Assembly (NCBI GenBank): GCA_002633005.1
Contig: NMRA01000003.1
Span: 1,576,860 to 1,640,859 of the forward strand
Reading direction: 5' to 3'
DNA from: Phoronis australis
Taxonomy: Eukaryota; Phoronida; Phoronidae
Length of the DNA stretch: 64,000 nt
The translations under genes were made by a program, and so were the position numbers. This document shows, piece after piece, positions 12,055 to 24,335 of the stretch. Position 1 is the stretch's first letter, and each line of letters begins with the position of its first letter. Below the pieces are notes generated by a model. It made no database searches, was not told the origin of the DNA, and saw only the letters and a list, made by a program, of their open reading frames with translations.

Positions 12055-12240
12055 GTAGGTAGAAAGTGTTCGCAGGGTGTGTATTGGTAATTCAAATGAA
12101 TCCGGTGGGGGGAGGAATACCCCCAGTGTTTGTATTGGGAAAATGGGAAATTCAGATGCGTGTGGGGGAGAGGGGATAAACAGGCGCTATTATTACCTCG
12201 TCGAAGAGACATTTCGGCAAGGGCCAAGATCATGAATAGC

Positions 12241-12300
12241 GATTAGCTCACTTCAATCTGTGAACACGCTGGATTAGCTCACTTCATTCTGTGAAGGCGT
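12241..12300. repeat. Two-copy 31-bp tandem repeat
   Basis: GATTAGCTCACTTCA is repeated at 12241 and 12272 with TCTGTGAA following in both copies. It lies about 100 bp left of the long-TIR element. Confidence 0.85.
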
Positions 12301-12394
12301 CATCAAGCTTTTGATGTTCCAAGGAATTCACTGGATACTCAGTGGGGTGAACAGTGCACGCTTTCTAGTCCTCTTGCGTGCAAGTCCTGTTAGC

Positions 12395-12916
12395 TTAAAG
12401 TCCCTATAAAATGAGCCAACTGCCTTTTAGATATGTTAAATACATGTACTTTTGTGCAACATATCTTTGTTTTGTTTTATTCCACAGAACCACTAACTAA
12501 TTACTACGCATTTTGTGCCCCCCATATTATGTGCCCCCATCAGAAACCCCTTTTATCCTCTCGACGAATCACAGTAGACTGGCCTATTGACATCATCGTT
12601 GAGAACGAGCAACACATTACCGCGCTAACCACAACCTGTAGTGAGCACCTGATCGGCTGCTGGGACAATAAAAAACAAAGTAGTTTTGCTCAAGGAACGT
12701 CACCAATTACATCGCCGACGTTAGGCATCAATGTCGACTGATAATGCAATATTACTATAAGCAAAACAATGGTGTCAGGCAAAGCACCCTTCGAACCGAA
12801 CAGCGGCGTAGATCTCGGATAGGGTCTGCCATCGATTCACTCACGACCCACGACGAACCAATTTTCGAAGTATTTGCACCCACGTAAAAGGTCCTACAAC
12901 AGCTACGTTTCGTACT
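12395..12916 (+). repeat. Left terminal inverted repeat of the long-TIR element
   Basis: Matches the complement of 15129-15653 from the TTAA inward to AGCTACGTTTCGTACT, where the right arm meets the N gap. The arm contains an open frame (12433-12741) that is mirrored in the right arm. Because both arms carry it and the changes include many amino acid replacements, it is read as non-coding. Confidence 0.9.
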
Positions 12917-14673
12917 GAATCTGACAACGGCAAACTTACCGAACTCTGTGGTGGAAAAAAATACTTATTTTTCACGTAAGATGTCTTGATTATCCACTAA
13001 CAATATCCTCGGCAATAAATCACCGCGACATGGTCGGTACCCGATTTTATACGATCGTGGCTCAGAAATGTCGTCAATTAACGGTGTGGGTGAATGTAGC
13101 CTACGTCTCTTTTTTATCGCAAAAAAACAAACGTAAGGATGACAACCCTTGGCTGTTACTTGCCAAACGACAGTCACAACTTGTCTTGCATCAGAATAAA
13201 AGTAAGTCGACAACAAATTCTCAAGCCCTCTTTTCTGGGACAGCACGCGCGACATATATATGAGTCATCTGTCACTCACGTGTTGCAGCCAATGTATCAG
13301 GTACTCCAGCGGTGAGAACGTAGAGGTGCACACCTCCCAAGTCGCACATCAAAAGAGTACGGCGGCCGTTCTAAATAAAATATTGCACTGGCTTGGCTCG
13401 GTTAAGTGCTTGGGTGTTGCATATACTCGAATGCACGTGACCATAAGATGAGCGCTGATTCAACTTGAGTTTTGTGGCACATTCTTTGAAATCTAACATC
13501 GGGAAAGGGTGCACTTATAAATCCCGCACGTGAACGTCAGGCAATACGGCTTTGGGTACACTTTGAAGGCACGCACTGAAAAAAGTGTGCAGTCAGCATG
13601 TCGATGGGTTGTGCTATGACGGGTACGGCATATTTCCCTGACTTCAAAGTATAAAATGCCTTATGCAATTGGTCTTTCAAATCGAACACTAGTTAAAATA
13701 TGACAACCTATTCGCAGCGCTAACTTTGTCCTTTGTGTTCAATATTTTGTTTCCACCTCAATCGCACTTAGATTTTCCTGCAGATCTCACTAATCGGCGT
13801 GCAGCTAGCTGCGTCGGTTACGGGTTAAAGTTTCGTATGCCTTGTGTAAAATGCCTTTGTCTTCAAATGACGGTCCGTAGCGAGTTCCGTGACAATTGGC
13901 CGGTAAGTTTCCCCTTCTGTTTCACTTATTTACTCGGATTCTTCTGGCTTGAACAAACACGGCGCTAATCCATCCAAACGTTGTTTCTACATTTTCTTAA
14001 TCTTCCATTTCGCAGTACTTTTCATTGAACGTCCGTCCATTGCAAGGTATTAGGCCTATACTTTTCTAACCCAAGTGCGAAAAGTCTCGCCATTCTTTTC
14101 CATCGTGCTGCGAGTGAGCCTTTCGCTTCGTTAAGATGTGTAACGCCGACTTACTCCCCGACATAATCCCGTAATTATCACGGAGCGACTACAAACAAAT
14201 TAATTCTCCGGTACACGCATTCCGCCAGGATGTCGCCGTGGGTCCGACAAATCTCCATTCATTGCAAACCTGTCCCCCAATGCACGCAGGGACCCAGTTT
14301 GTTAAATCTGTTTGTTAAACCCCGACGTCTTTGTGAATAAGTATTTGATGTTAGACTGAGTAAGTGGTCCCCACCGAGAACGCGCTACTGTCTTTGGCGA
14401 CGCTAAACTATCAAGGGACAGTGAGTTGTAGGATATTACATGCACGTGGAAGTGTCGAGATAAGTGTCGTATAGTATTTGAGCTTGGTTGTCTCTAACAG
14501 TTGTAATTTTGAAAATCTGTGACTTGAAATATGCACCAGACACCGTAAGGTAAGCTTCCTGTGGCAACGGACTGTTCGATAGGTATTGGGTATCAACGAT
14601 GACGTCATTTGCGTCGATTAGAACGAGCGCCACCTAAAGTTTTTTTTCGGCGCTAAATGGGGTTCATGATGGG
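12917..14673. other. Interior of the long-TIR element, CpG-rich, no protein seen
   Basis: Shows many CG dinucleotides (for example GCGGCCG near 13365, CACGGAGCGACTAC near 14180), unlike the flanking intron. Frames at 12965-13255 (minus), 13030-13263 and 13726-13968 are short, overlapping and without recognisable motifs. A segment near 13060-13190 resembles 22690-22830. The region ends at the assembly gap. Confidence 0.6.
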
Positions 14674-15128
14674 NNNNNNNNNNNNNNNNNNNNNNNNNNN
14701 NNNNNNNNNNNNNNNNNNNNNNNNNNNNNNNNNNNNNNNNNNNNNNNNNNNNNNNNNNNNNNNNNNNNNNNNNNNNNNNNNNNNNNNNNNNNNNNNNNNN
14801 NNNNNNNNNNNNNNNNNNNNNNNNNNNNNNNNNNNNNNNNNNNNNNNNNNNNNNNNNNNNNNNNNNNNNNNNNNNNNNNNNNNNNNNNNNNNNNNNNNNN
14901 NNNNNNNNNNNNNNNNNNNNNNNNNNNNNNNNNNNNNNNNNNNNNNNNNNNNNNNNNNNNNNNNNNNNNNNNNNNNNNNNNNNNNNNNNNNNNNNNNNNN
15001 NNNNNNNNNNNNNNNNNNNNNNNNNNNNNNNNNNNNNNNNNNNNNNNNNNNNNNNNNNNNNNNNNNNNNNNNNNNNNNNNNNNNNNNNNNNNNNNNNNNN
15101 NNNNNNNNNNNNNNNNNNNNNNNNNNNN
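14674..15128. other. Assembly gap (455 N)
   Basis: An unbroken run of N inside the transposon-like element, immediately before the right inverted repeat. Frames running through it are meaningless. Confidence 1.
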
Positions 15129-15653
15129 AGTACGAAACGTAGCTGTTGTAGGACCTTTTACGTGGGTGCAAATACTTCGAAAATTGGTTCGTCGTGGGTC
15201 GTGAGTGAATCGATGGCAGACCCTATCCGAGATCTACGCCGCTGTTCGGTTCGAAGGGTGCTTTGCCTGACACCATTGTTTTGCTTAGTAATATTGCATT
15301 ATCAGTCGACATTGATGCCTAACGTCGGCGATGTTTCTAATTGGTGACGTTCCTTGAGCAAAACTACTTTGTTTTTTACTGTCCCAGCAGCCGATCAGGT
15401 GCTCACTACAGGTTGTGGTTAGCGCGGTAATGTGTTGCTCGTTCTCAACGATGATGTCAATAGGCCAGTCTACTGTGATTCGTCGAGAGAATAAAAGGGG
15501 TTTCTGATGGGGGCACATAATATGGGGGGCACAAAATGCGTAGTACTTAGTTAGTGGTTGTGTGGAATAAAACGAAACAAAGATATGTTGCACAAAAGTA
15601 CATGTATTTAACATATCTAAAAGGCAGTTGGCTCATTTTATAGGGACTTTAAG
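15129..15653 (-). repeat. Right terminal inverted repeat of the long-TIR element
   Basis: Complement of 12395-12916. Compared with the left arm it has about five single-base changes, an extra four bases (AGAA) in the AATTA..CATCGCC region and a two-base loss near TTACTAAGC. It may extend into the N gap. Confidence 0.9.
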
Positions 15654-16740
15654 ACACTATGAGAAATGGTTTTTTAACAAACAGCTAGTTGATGCTGTAT
15701 CTCATTATAAATATCTTGGTGTTTTTGTCACACCTAAATTGTCATGGTCAAAAGCGACAAAAACTCTTTCTTGTCAAGCAAATAAAGCTGCATCATGTGT
15801 TTTGAAACTACAGCGCAGATGTCGCGATATGCCCCCCTCATTTGTCTTTCAGTTATTTGATAAACTGGTGTACCCAACATTGTGTTACGGTGCCGAGATT
15901 TGGGGTTTTAAAGAATACGAGTGTTTAGAAAAAAATCATTTAAGATTTTGTAAATGGACCTTGGGACTAGGCAGTTCTTGCTCTAGCGCTGCAGTATTGG
16001 GTGAATGTGGCAGATACCCTATGTTTACGAGATACTTTGTTAGCTGCATTAAATACTGGTTTAAAATTTTGAATATGCCACAGGAACGTTATCCAAAGGC
16101 CGCTTAAAAAATGTTGTACAGACTAGATGAAAATGGTAGACATATGTATAATTGGGCAAGCTCTGTCTGCAAATTATTGTCAATGTATGGTTTCTATGAT
16201 GTTTGGGTAAACCTAAGGAGTCGCGTGTCAAGAGTCGTTTGTAAATATTTTCTCACAGCGGGTTAAGGACTGTGCTTTGCAACTATTACAAAAATTTTAA
16301 GGTTGTATTTAAACATGAAAACTATTTAGAAATTGAAAATCTTCCAAGAGTGTTCGTGCAAAGTTTTACATGTTTTCGATGTGCCAACCACAGACTGGCA
16401 GTAGAAACTGGTCGTCACGTACATGTGATATATCAAGACAGTGTGTCTACCTTATGCTCGAGGAGTTGTGTCGAGGATGAATATCACTTTTTGTTAGTTT
16501 GCGATGCTTTTTCCGAAATCAGAATTAAGTTTATAAAGAGAACCTCTGGACAAGTCCCACTTTAGTTAAATTTCATAGACTATTATGTAATCCCGATATC
16601 TCAGTTGTGAAATATGTATACTACGCATATAAAAAATGGAAAAGCTTGTGTATTACTGACTAGTGTGCATAGCACTCCAATGATCTTGTTTGCTTGTTTG
16701 TTGTACTTTGGGCCGATGGCCATGTGTACAAATAATAGAA
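15654..16740 (+). pseudogene. LINE reverse transcriptase C-terminal remnant
   Basis: The frame to 16107 reads HYEKWFFN, SHYKYLGVFVTPKLSW, a basic KLQRR, then YPTLCYGAEIWGF and GECGRYP. These are the hallmarks of the region after the catalytic core of non-LTR retrotransposon polymerases. The frame is broken by TAA at 16105-16107, continues in frame to a TAA near 16265, and resumes in another frame around 16272-16565 with a Cys-rich segment ending in EDEYHFLLVC, the usual C-terminal feature. The 3' tail has GGGCCGATGGCC near 16712 followed by AATAATAG. The catalytic YADD-type core and the endonuclease are absent. The fragment begins exactly at the right end of the long-TIR element. Confidence 0.85.
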
Positions 16741-19468
16741 GAATAACTAAAATAAGATGAATTTAAATACTTCTTGTTGGCAACATTGCCAAGGAATGGG
16801 AGTTTTTATTTCCTTAAAAAGCTTGAAAATTACATTCTTCTACTCCTTTAAAGAAGTACAGAAAAGCCAAGCACGGGTATTCATGTACATTCAAGCTTGA
16901 TCGTACCCTAGAGAGATCAAGTATATATTTTTTTATATCTACCAAGCTTAGAACAAATTTTTGACATCACTACTGAAATCTGTCGTGGGTGCTCATCCAT
17001 AGGAATGTCCCCCTAGTAGACCTACGCCTGATTTTGTCTCGATGGATGCTTCCATCATCGTGTAGACACTCATTTGCTCTATTCAGCATTTCAGCCATTA
17101 CATTACATAACACATTAGTTGATACCCCAGCAATTTATTTAGGAATACTATCCTTAATGAGTTCAGATGTCTTGCAGTTTTTCTATGTCTTTAACTATGT
17201 CCACTAAGAGTAGGCTGTGAATTCAGGTGCGGTGAGCCCGTTGTACCGGGAATAATGACCAGATAGTCTCTACAACAAATGGTGTAAGGGCCATCTTCTG
17301 TAAATAGATGGTCCTTGTGCAATGGATGGAACTAATTGATCAACCATTGAATTGATGTTTTGTAACTAATTTAGCATCTCATCAGGTTCTATTGTTCTAT
17401 TGTGTACATCTGACATAATCATTTATAGTACAATTCCAAATTGCTTCCACAGTTTCTCAGCAATATTAGCGATATTCTCACCTTACGAAGGCTTTAAACA
17501 GATGAAACCCTGAACCATCTATCTTTAAGCTGTGGTCTGTTTGAATGTTCTAAGCCTTGAAATTTTGTCCTCAAAACACTATGCAAAAACAAACCAAACA
17601 AATTTTGGCTGTCCAGAGAACATGTACTAAGTACAAAACAGTTCTAAAATTTATGCCAGATTACTGATTAAATCATTGGAATTTGAGGACCAAAATTGTT
17701 CGGTCCACTCTGAGTTGGGTATGCAGGGGTCTTGCTGGCTGAATGCTGCTGACACGCTCATCAACCAATGACAGCATTAGAGTAGGTTATGGATGACTTG
17801 TTCCTTGAGTGGTGCTCATACCTGCTCACAGACCAATGACTGCTCTTTCATTGCATCTAGTTTATAGTAAAAGCTATTTTTATATTATCAGTACACTGGA
17901 CCTGTCAGATTTAATATCGCTGAAAGTCTTGATGCTAATTCACATAGACAAGTGATTGTGTCGTGAAAGAAATCTCTTGGTGTGGTAATTCATCATGATA
18001 ATACTGCATACTTTAATAAAAGAAAGAAAAAGGAAGGTTTTCTGTACCTGTTCTAAAATAAGCGTAACCTTTCAAAGTAGCACATGGCTAATGTCAATTC
18101 TGGCCTGAGTTGAGATGTGAATTGTGATAACTGCCTTCTTGGAATTCACACAAATTTGATTTTGTAGTTGCCAGGACTGGCTGCAATGTGAAAATGTCAA
18201 GGGTTTTAGTCTGCCAGGCTTAGCTGGTTTTTGGTAATCTTTTCATGATTTTTTGGGAAAGTTTTTGTGTAGTGCTGATGAAATCCACCCCCAGTCCTGA
18301 GGAAATGGCAGCCACTAAATGGCACAACGGCCTGTCATTGATTATTGTTGAAGTCATAACAATTGTCTTATACTATTGAAGTTTCTGATACCCTGATGCT
18401 GGTAACACATCAGTAGGTAGGTGTCACAAGTGAAGTAAGGGACCTTCCCACAGAAATGCCTACATTCAGGCAATTACATGGGTCCCTTATCACTTGGCAG
18501 ACACCCCTTCAAGCAGATGAACTGTTTTCTGCTCTCCAACCTATTCAAATGTTATTAGCATCACATACCATTTACCAAGTCCCTCATTTCCACTTTAAAG
18601 TTAATCCCTTTGCTATCATAAGAGGGGCCAGATCTACAGGTCAATGCTAAAGTTTGTAGTCTCAATTTCTTGGTATTGAAATTGAGTATGTGGTTTTGTT
18701 GTGTGAGGTGATCTGTTTGACACTTAAATGCCACAAATTGAACTCCAGACCTACTAAGCTGGAGTGTCTATTGTCCAGGATGGACGTAAACTGGCTGTAA
18801 ATCTTTTGTGTTTGAATATTTTGAATATTTTGTTCATTCTTTTTATTTCTATGTGAATATGTTAGCATTGCATAAAACTTCAAAGGTTATAGACACTCTA
18901 AGTTTGCTGCATGCCATAAATATTCTTCAGTAATAACAATTTAACACTCCACATCCATGTTACAATTTGTTATCCAACCTGTGAATTTTTGGTACTTGAA
19001 TCTAAGTTTTATATTAGTTTGCATGGTATCAGTATGAAAGGACAGTTAATGATGTTGTTTAGATGATATTTGAGAGGAACCAGATTTTGGAATCACTGTT
19101 TGCTCCAAATGCCAATAGATGGCAGTTAGTTACGTCTTCTTTCTGTCCATGGATGTGTGCTAAGAGTCTGGCAATGTTATGCCATGTTTTTACCTCAGTT
19201 CAGTGCATAAGATTTCCTGTTGGCTCATTTTTATAAGTAAGTAATGGGTAAGCACCGCTGAAGTGAGTTACTATTGAAGACCCTACTAGCAAATTGATTT
19301 TTTTTTTAAATAAATGGATATTTCAAGTGCTTTGATTTTTTAGTTCATTTTTATACAAGTAGTATATCAAAAGTTGTTTGCACACCGCAGTTGAGCAGGA
19401 ACTGTTTGGAATATTATGACTGCGTGATGCTGTAGTCAATAGCTTAATACTCATCATGTCTGTTACAG
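16741..19468. other. Intron 1 (3' part), no gene seen
   Basis: AT-rich sequence with only short frames. It ends in the acceptor TGTTACAG at 19461-19468. Confidence 0.5.
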
Positions 19469-19609
19469 CACTGAGGAGGACGATGAAGCAGAATTGTATG
19501 ACTTTGAGGATTTTCTAACTGCACCTGACAATCTCACAACTCTAAACAACTCGTGTGATATACGGGTATATTCTGATTATGGATTCATCAGCAAGTCGGC
19601 TAAATCTCT
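19469..19609 (+). CDS. Main gene, coding exon 2
   Basis: An exon of 141 bp between acceptor TGTTACAG and donor GTAAGTAC at 19610. The first base completes Ser with exon 1, then 46 codons follow, and the last two bases (CT) combine with the first A of exon 3 to give Leu. It encodes a strongly acidic start (TEEDDEAELYDFEDF), then LTAPDNLTTLNNS and DIRVYSDYGFISK. It is phase 2 at both ends, so it can be skipped without breaking the frame, which suits an alternative promoter downstream. No known domain is recognised. Confidence 0.75.
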
Positions 19610-21561
19610 GTAAGTACAAAGGCTCACAAATAGCAATAAAATACAAAATCCTTTAGTGGCTTTGTGAACAGGTTTACCCAAAAGGTGGCAGCACATGATG
19701 ATCAATAGTTGATGGAAAGTGGAGACATGCGTCCAAGTCTCTCAATAACTTTTTACAGTTGCGACATTTAACGAGCTGACTAGGTATGACGTGCGACGTA
19801 TTTTGATTTAAAAATAGATCACACACTTGTTCTTCCTGGTGCCATCCGCGGCTTTTACTCGTTGAAAAGAAAACCCGTCAGTGTGAAATCTCAACGATAT
19901 TTGACATGACAAAGAATGCACTGAAAATTGGCATAGTTAGTAAGGAAGTAGGAGAGATTCATGCAACATCAAAATGATAAATTTAAGGCTCGAGTTCATA
20001 TTGCATGTTTGAGAAAACTCGACTCAGTTTAGTTTTAACCCCCAGGTAGTTAAATCCCGTCAGACCAGCTCATACCATGTCGTGAGTGTAAAAAGTTATT
20101 GAGAGACTGGGTCGTGTTTGTGTGGAAACTGGGCTGTCAAAATTCTGACATGTGCTATAAAGCCACGTATCTTAGCTGCTCATCTCGGCACACTTCTCAG
20201 TTGTGTTGGTGTGTATCAGAGTTACTAGTGAATTTGAATAATGATTATTTTCTTTTCGCAAAAGGTGTTGTTTGCTGTTACCAATTAATAATAATCTGAC
20301 ACTCGTTAAAGGATATCTTCAAATGTCAGTTGTGTTAATTTTCCTTGTGAACTAGTTGGAATGGCGACTATCTGCATCTAACATACCTGAAATAAACAGC
20401 TTCAAAATTTGAAGATTCACTAATGCTGGACTTAATGTTGACCATTGCACTAAGAAATCTTGAAATAGGCTATGACATTTCCACAGCTGGGACACTAAAC
20501 ATTGAGGTGGGTGTAGAACCATTGCTCAAATTAGAAAGAATAAAATCTTTAATTGGGTGTGTATGTTCCCCCCTGTAAACTTAATTAAGATTGTTGGTTT
20601 TAAGAACATGAAAGGGCTCCAGTACCATAAGTGCCTAGTGAGTTTTGGAAGGCAAAATATTGGTTTTGAAGCACAACTTGGAACCTTTGTTACGTACATA
20701 ACCAGGCGATAACAGTCTCATGAACCTACCCTGTTTATTGAAATCAACACCTCTGTCATTGGCAATAATAAGTTTGCGAGTTCACAGTTTAAACATTCCA
20801 TTGAATGATGGTGCCATACTTGTTGTTGGGGTGGGGTGGGGGGTAAAAAATGATTGGTTGAAGTGCTGCTGATCAAGAGAGGGGGAGCTCCCATTTTCTT
20901 TGCCTTCCACTAAAGAAAACCTTCCTACACCACTGATTCATAGCCGGTCAAGGCACTCATTAAAGCCAAGTTGACAATTTACTACATTAATTTAAACTGA
21001 ATTGAATTTACCTGTGAGGCTTTGGAAGAAATTGTTGGCAAAAATGTTTTTCACATTCTCAAAAATGAGTTGGGTGCAAACCAGAATCGAATATGCTTGA
21101 CCTTAGAATTTAATAATAGAATTTCTCCGTATAGGTTAAAGATCTGTTTTTGGAGTTTCCTTCAAAACATGAAACTTGACTTTTGTGAAGTCAAAACAAA
21201 GATTTTTTTGTATTTGTAATTGTTGACATTTTGGCTGGTTTGCAAAACTCTTGGTGTTGTCAAAACTAGGTTTTAAAATAATAAAAGAAATGACAAAGGC
21301 CAACTGCAACCAGAAAGATAATTGACGAGTCTAGAGGCTTGTACTGTAATTGTGCCTAATCTGAAAACTTGAGCAAACTCTTGTATTCTTATTTGATTTG
21401 TAAATTAAATTACCTGAATTGCCTTAGTACCCTGTCTTACCATTTAGCTTTAACTGCCAATTGTGATCAAATTTCAATAGTTGTGTTCATTGAAAATCTG
21501 TTTGGGGCAAAGTTTATTATTTCCTTCACATCTTTCTGAGATCTGTGCATTCCACAAGAAA
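19610..21561. other. Intron 2, first part, no gene seen
   Basis: Short frames only. A GGGGTGGGGTGGGGGG run occurs near 20828. No delimitable repeat. Confidence 0.4.
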
Positions 21562-22030
21562 AATATCCAAAGTTGTCTAACTTGGGAACGTCATATCTCA
21601 GAAATGGACGATTTGATTCACATGAAACTTTCAGATACTATGCTGTGTACAGTGTTCTCAAAAAGCCTGCTAGGAATTGTTTTTAAAATGGTCTGCCTTT
21701 GTATGAGGGGCTTTCAGAAATTGGACTTTTATGAATTTCATGAAATGCGTTGTATAAAATGAAGGCCGTTTAGAAAAGTAACAGATTTATAGAATGAAAT
21801 TTGGTGGTGTTATTAACACCATTGTTCTGCTATCGATGTACGTTCCTTTTATGCTAGCATATAGTCATGTAACCCAATTGATGTCAGATTGGTAAAAATC
21901 CAAAATCAAATTCTACACACTTCCTGTTTTCAGAAAGTGTTTATTTTTACTGAATTAAAATGCTTAGTTTTATAGATATTTTAACTGAATACACAGGCTT
22001 GTTGATAAGGTCCTACATAATCTCAACAGT
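21562..22030 (+). repeat. Dispersed repeat family A, copy 3
   Basis: Carries GTCATATCTCAGAAATGG, CATGAAACTTTCAGATAC, TTGTATGAGGGGCTTTCAGA, GAATGAAATTTGGTGGTGTT, CAAATTCTACA and the 3' end ATAAGGTCCTACATAATCT, in the same order as 9938-10384. Confidence 0.8.
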
Positions 22031-22329
22031 TTCTGGTGAAGGAAATGTCACTGGTAAATGTGTTAGTTGTATAACACACATTCTTGAGAACTGAACAACG
22101 ATTGAATGCTTATTTGCTTTCTTAATGTGGCCTGAAGTTCAAAATTTGTACCTGTGTTCAATGACCCCTCCGCCCCATTCTTCCATTTGTGGAGTATGTC
22201 AGAGACCTGGGGCCGTGGTCTTATGAAGTTTGAATTATTTTTAGCAATTTCCGTTCTACTTTTGTGCAAATTGCAAGATAAATAGCTACCAGTGTGTGCT
22301 CGAGGTTATTTGTGGTTTATACATAAGCA

Positions 22330-22620
22330 TTTCTGGTCCAAGTTTGTACTTGATGATCTCTGTTTTAGAGTTACAAGCTCGAGTAAAAATTCAAGATTTT
22401 GAGTAAAAATCTAAATTTCAATTTCAGACTCGTACTTAGCCTCAATGCTGGGGTCATCAAGTGCAAAAGAGGATTAAAAAGTTGTACGACAGTATGTGGA
22501 GCTTAGAATAATAAACACTTATCTTGAGTTTGCACAAAAGTAGAGTAGAAAGTGACGAACATACTTTCGAGTTCAATTTCCAGTAAACAAGTTAGAACCC
22601 AGGCCCTGAAGATTACAAAA
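22330..22620. repeat. Dispersed repeat family C, copy 2
   Basis: Shares GTCATCAAGTGCAAA, ACACTTATCTTGAGTTTGCA and AAAAGTAGAGTAGAAAGTG with the copies at 2405-2640 and 40840-41000, and ends near the shared GGCCCTGAAGA. Confidence 0.65.
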
Positions 22621-22624
22621 GAAC

Positions 22625-22880
22625 TACCTCATGTTTTGTCCGACAGTATCGCACTGCGGCACTGGTCGGTGCCATGTTTACGCATATTTGTTCTAACATA
22701 CGATCATGACAAATAACGGCCTGTTTCAATGTACGCCTCGTTTTTTTGTCACAAAAGGCAGCAAACGTGAAAATGACAACCCTATTAATAGCCAAATGAC
22801 GTCCACGTTTTTTAGCAGTTATCAAAAAATATATTTCTGAAGCACTGCCAGTGACATTGGTGAAACGTGCTAACGATAGT
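22625..22880. repeat. Segment resembling the long-TIR element interior
   Basis: ACATACGATCATG, GTACGCCTCGTTTTTTTGTC, AAACGTGAAAATGACAACCC and AGCCAAATGACG run in the same order and spacing as the corresponding motifs at 13055-13170. The match is partial and diverged. It suggests an older relative of the element, or a sequence it captured. Confidence 0.45.
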
Positions 22881-24022
22881 TGACTGAGATGCAATAAGCA
22901 GAAAAATCTTTGACTTTTGCATTTTTTATTACCTCAAAATGATAATAAATGTACAGTATCGTATTTGCCAACCTTTGAGGGGCAACAAAATCCAGTGAGG
23001 CACACTGTCCCCTTGTTTGCCATACATCCTTGATAACCTGGTCATTACATTTCGAGTAACTGGGAGAATTAGATCAAAATTGGGTGAATTTCATTAAAGT
23101 CTTGAGAACTTGAGACCTTTTCTTAAATTGAGTTGGGAGCTGGCAAAACCACAGTCACATTTTCTGGCCTGATTTTTTTTAACACACGTTTTCTAGTCCA
23201 CTGCATTTGGAAATTCACTGCGATCAGACAGCGTGGCTGAAAGCAGAAGTCCTTAAGCAGGATTCTTGAAGTTAGCGAACATAAGAAGAAAATAAAGCAT
23301 TCATATATTATATTTTGTAGTAAATCTAACGGTATTATCCATGACCATAATTTTTAATTGTGGTACTTTAATTCACATTGCCAAACCACAGGTCTCGAAG
23401 GTTAAAGTCGTTGTTGCCCTCAGTAGTTCATTGCTTATTATCGGTGTTTTATCTCTAATAATTGGAACACTTGACTTTTATCTCTCTAATAGTTCTTACG
23501 ACTACCTTTGTCTCTAATTGGAACACAAAGCTGTCAAGGGAAAGATAGTTTGTATGTTACTGTATGAACTATTAGAAAAAGTGACCCTACTTGAATTCTG
23601 TTCCGGAGAACAAACTTTAGAGGACATGGTGAATTTTGTTGAATTTTGTCAGAATTCAATGACGGATAACCCCATCTTATGTTATATGATTGTTCGAATT
23701 GATTTTACATTGATTAACATGCAAAGTGATATTTGATTTGCTTTCAAAGCCACAATTGGACCATTATTGGCATTTATCTGAATCTAGACAGCTGTTGGAT
23801 GAAAACTGTTAATGAACCAAACAGTAAACTGTTAAAACGATGCCCGATGTGATTGATGATTTTCTTTAAAATATATTTTACAGTTGCTTAATCACTGAAA
23901 ATTGGTTTTCACTTTTGACTTAAGAGTGTATTCTACAGAAGGTGTATTTAGAGGGCTTTAAGTGTGCTCAGGGGCTCAATCTACATACATGACAGAGAAC
24001 ATCCTCTACAGCATGCCATTTT
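22881..24022. other. Intron 2, no gene seen
   Basis: Near 23440-23520 the phrase ATCTCTAATA/TCTCTAATAG/TCTCTAATTGGAACAC recurs three times in short order. Otherwise there are only short frames. Confidence 0.35.
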
Positions 24023-24335
24023 AAAAGGCCTTTCCCACTAACGTCAATGCTTTGGTGTCTAGGGGGTGTCGATCAATGGGCACGCTTAAATAAGTCTTCA
24101 ATCGAATTAAACTGCTGAAGTTTACTTCGCCAGCAGTGAATGATTGTACTGAACATGCTGATACAGTCATGCTGAACTGCGGCACCTTGCGATAATGGGG
24201 TGATGATAGCGCCACCTAGTGATAACTCTGATGTCTGTTAACTACCAAAGCTAGTGGGAACGCTCAAGTAAGTTAACTCGGCAGTTTATGTAGAAGCTTT
24301 GCTACTGCTGAATTTAACTTGGTGGGAAAAGACTC
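24023..24335. mobile_element. MITE-like element with GGCCTTTCCCA-type termini
   Basis: The left end AAAAGGCCTTTCCCACTAAC faces the right end CTTGGTGGGAAAAGACTC, an imperfect inverted pair. The ~310 bp between are non-coding and rich in short internal inversions around AACTGCTGAAGTT and its kin. Similar ends occur at 48431 and 58246. Confidence 0.5.

Larger units (their letters stand above)
12395..15653. mobile_element. Long-TIR DNA transposon-like element flanked by TTAA
   Basis: A 3.26 kb unit bounded by inverted repeats of about 520 bp. TTAA stands at both ends (12395-12398 and 15650-15653), followed inward by AGTCCCTATAAAATGAGCC and its complement. TTAA target duplications are known for the piggyBac and Kolobok superfamilies; which one applies is not clear. 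The arms differ by about five substitutions and two small indels by eye, so insertion was recent or the arms have been homogenised. The interior (12917-14673) is clearly richer in CpG than the flanks but encodes no transposase I can see, and part of it is hidden by a 455-bp gap. It is probably a non-autonomous copy. It lies within intron 1 of the main gene. Confidence 0.8.

Noticed and set aside
12433-12741. Open frame of about 100 codons in the left TIR, with a near-identical one at 15285-15614 on the minus strand
   Set aside because: Both come from the two inverted arms, the differences between them are mostly replacements, and there is no known motif. Conservation reflects arm identity, not coding selection.
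14653-15171. Frames of 160-170 codons on both strands
   Set aside because: They run through the N gap.
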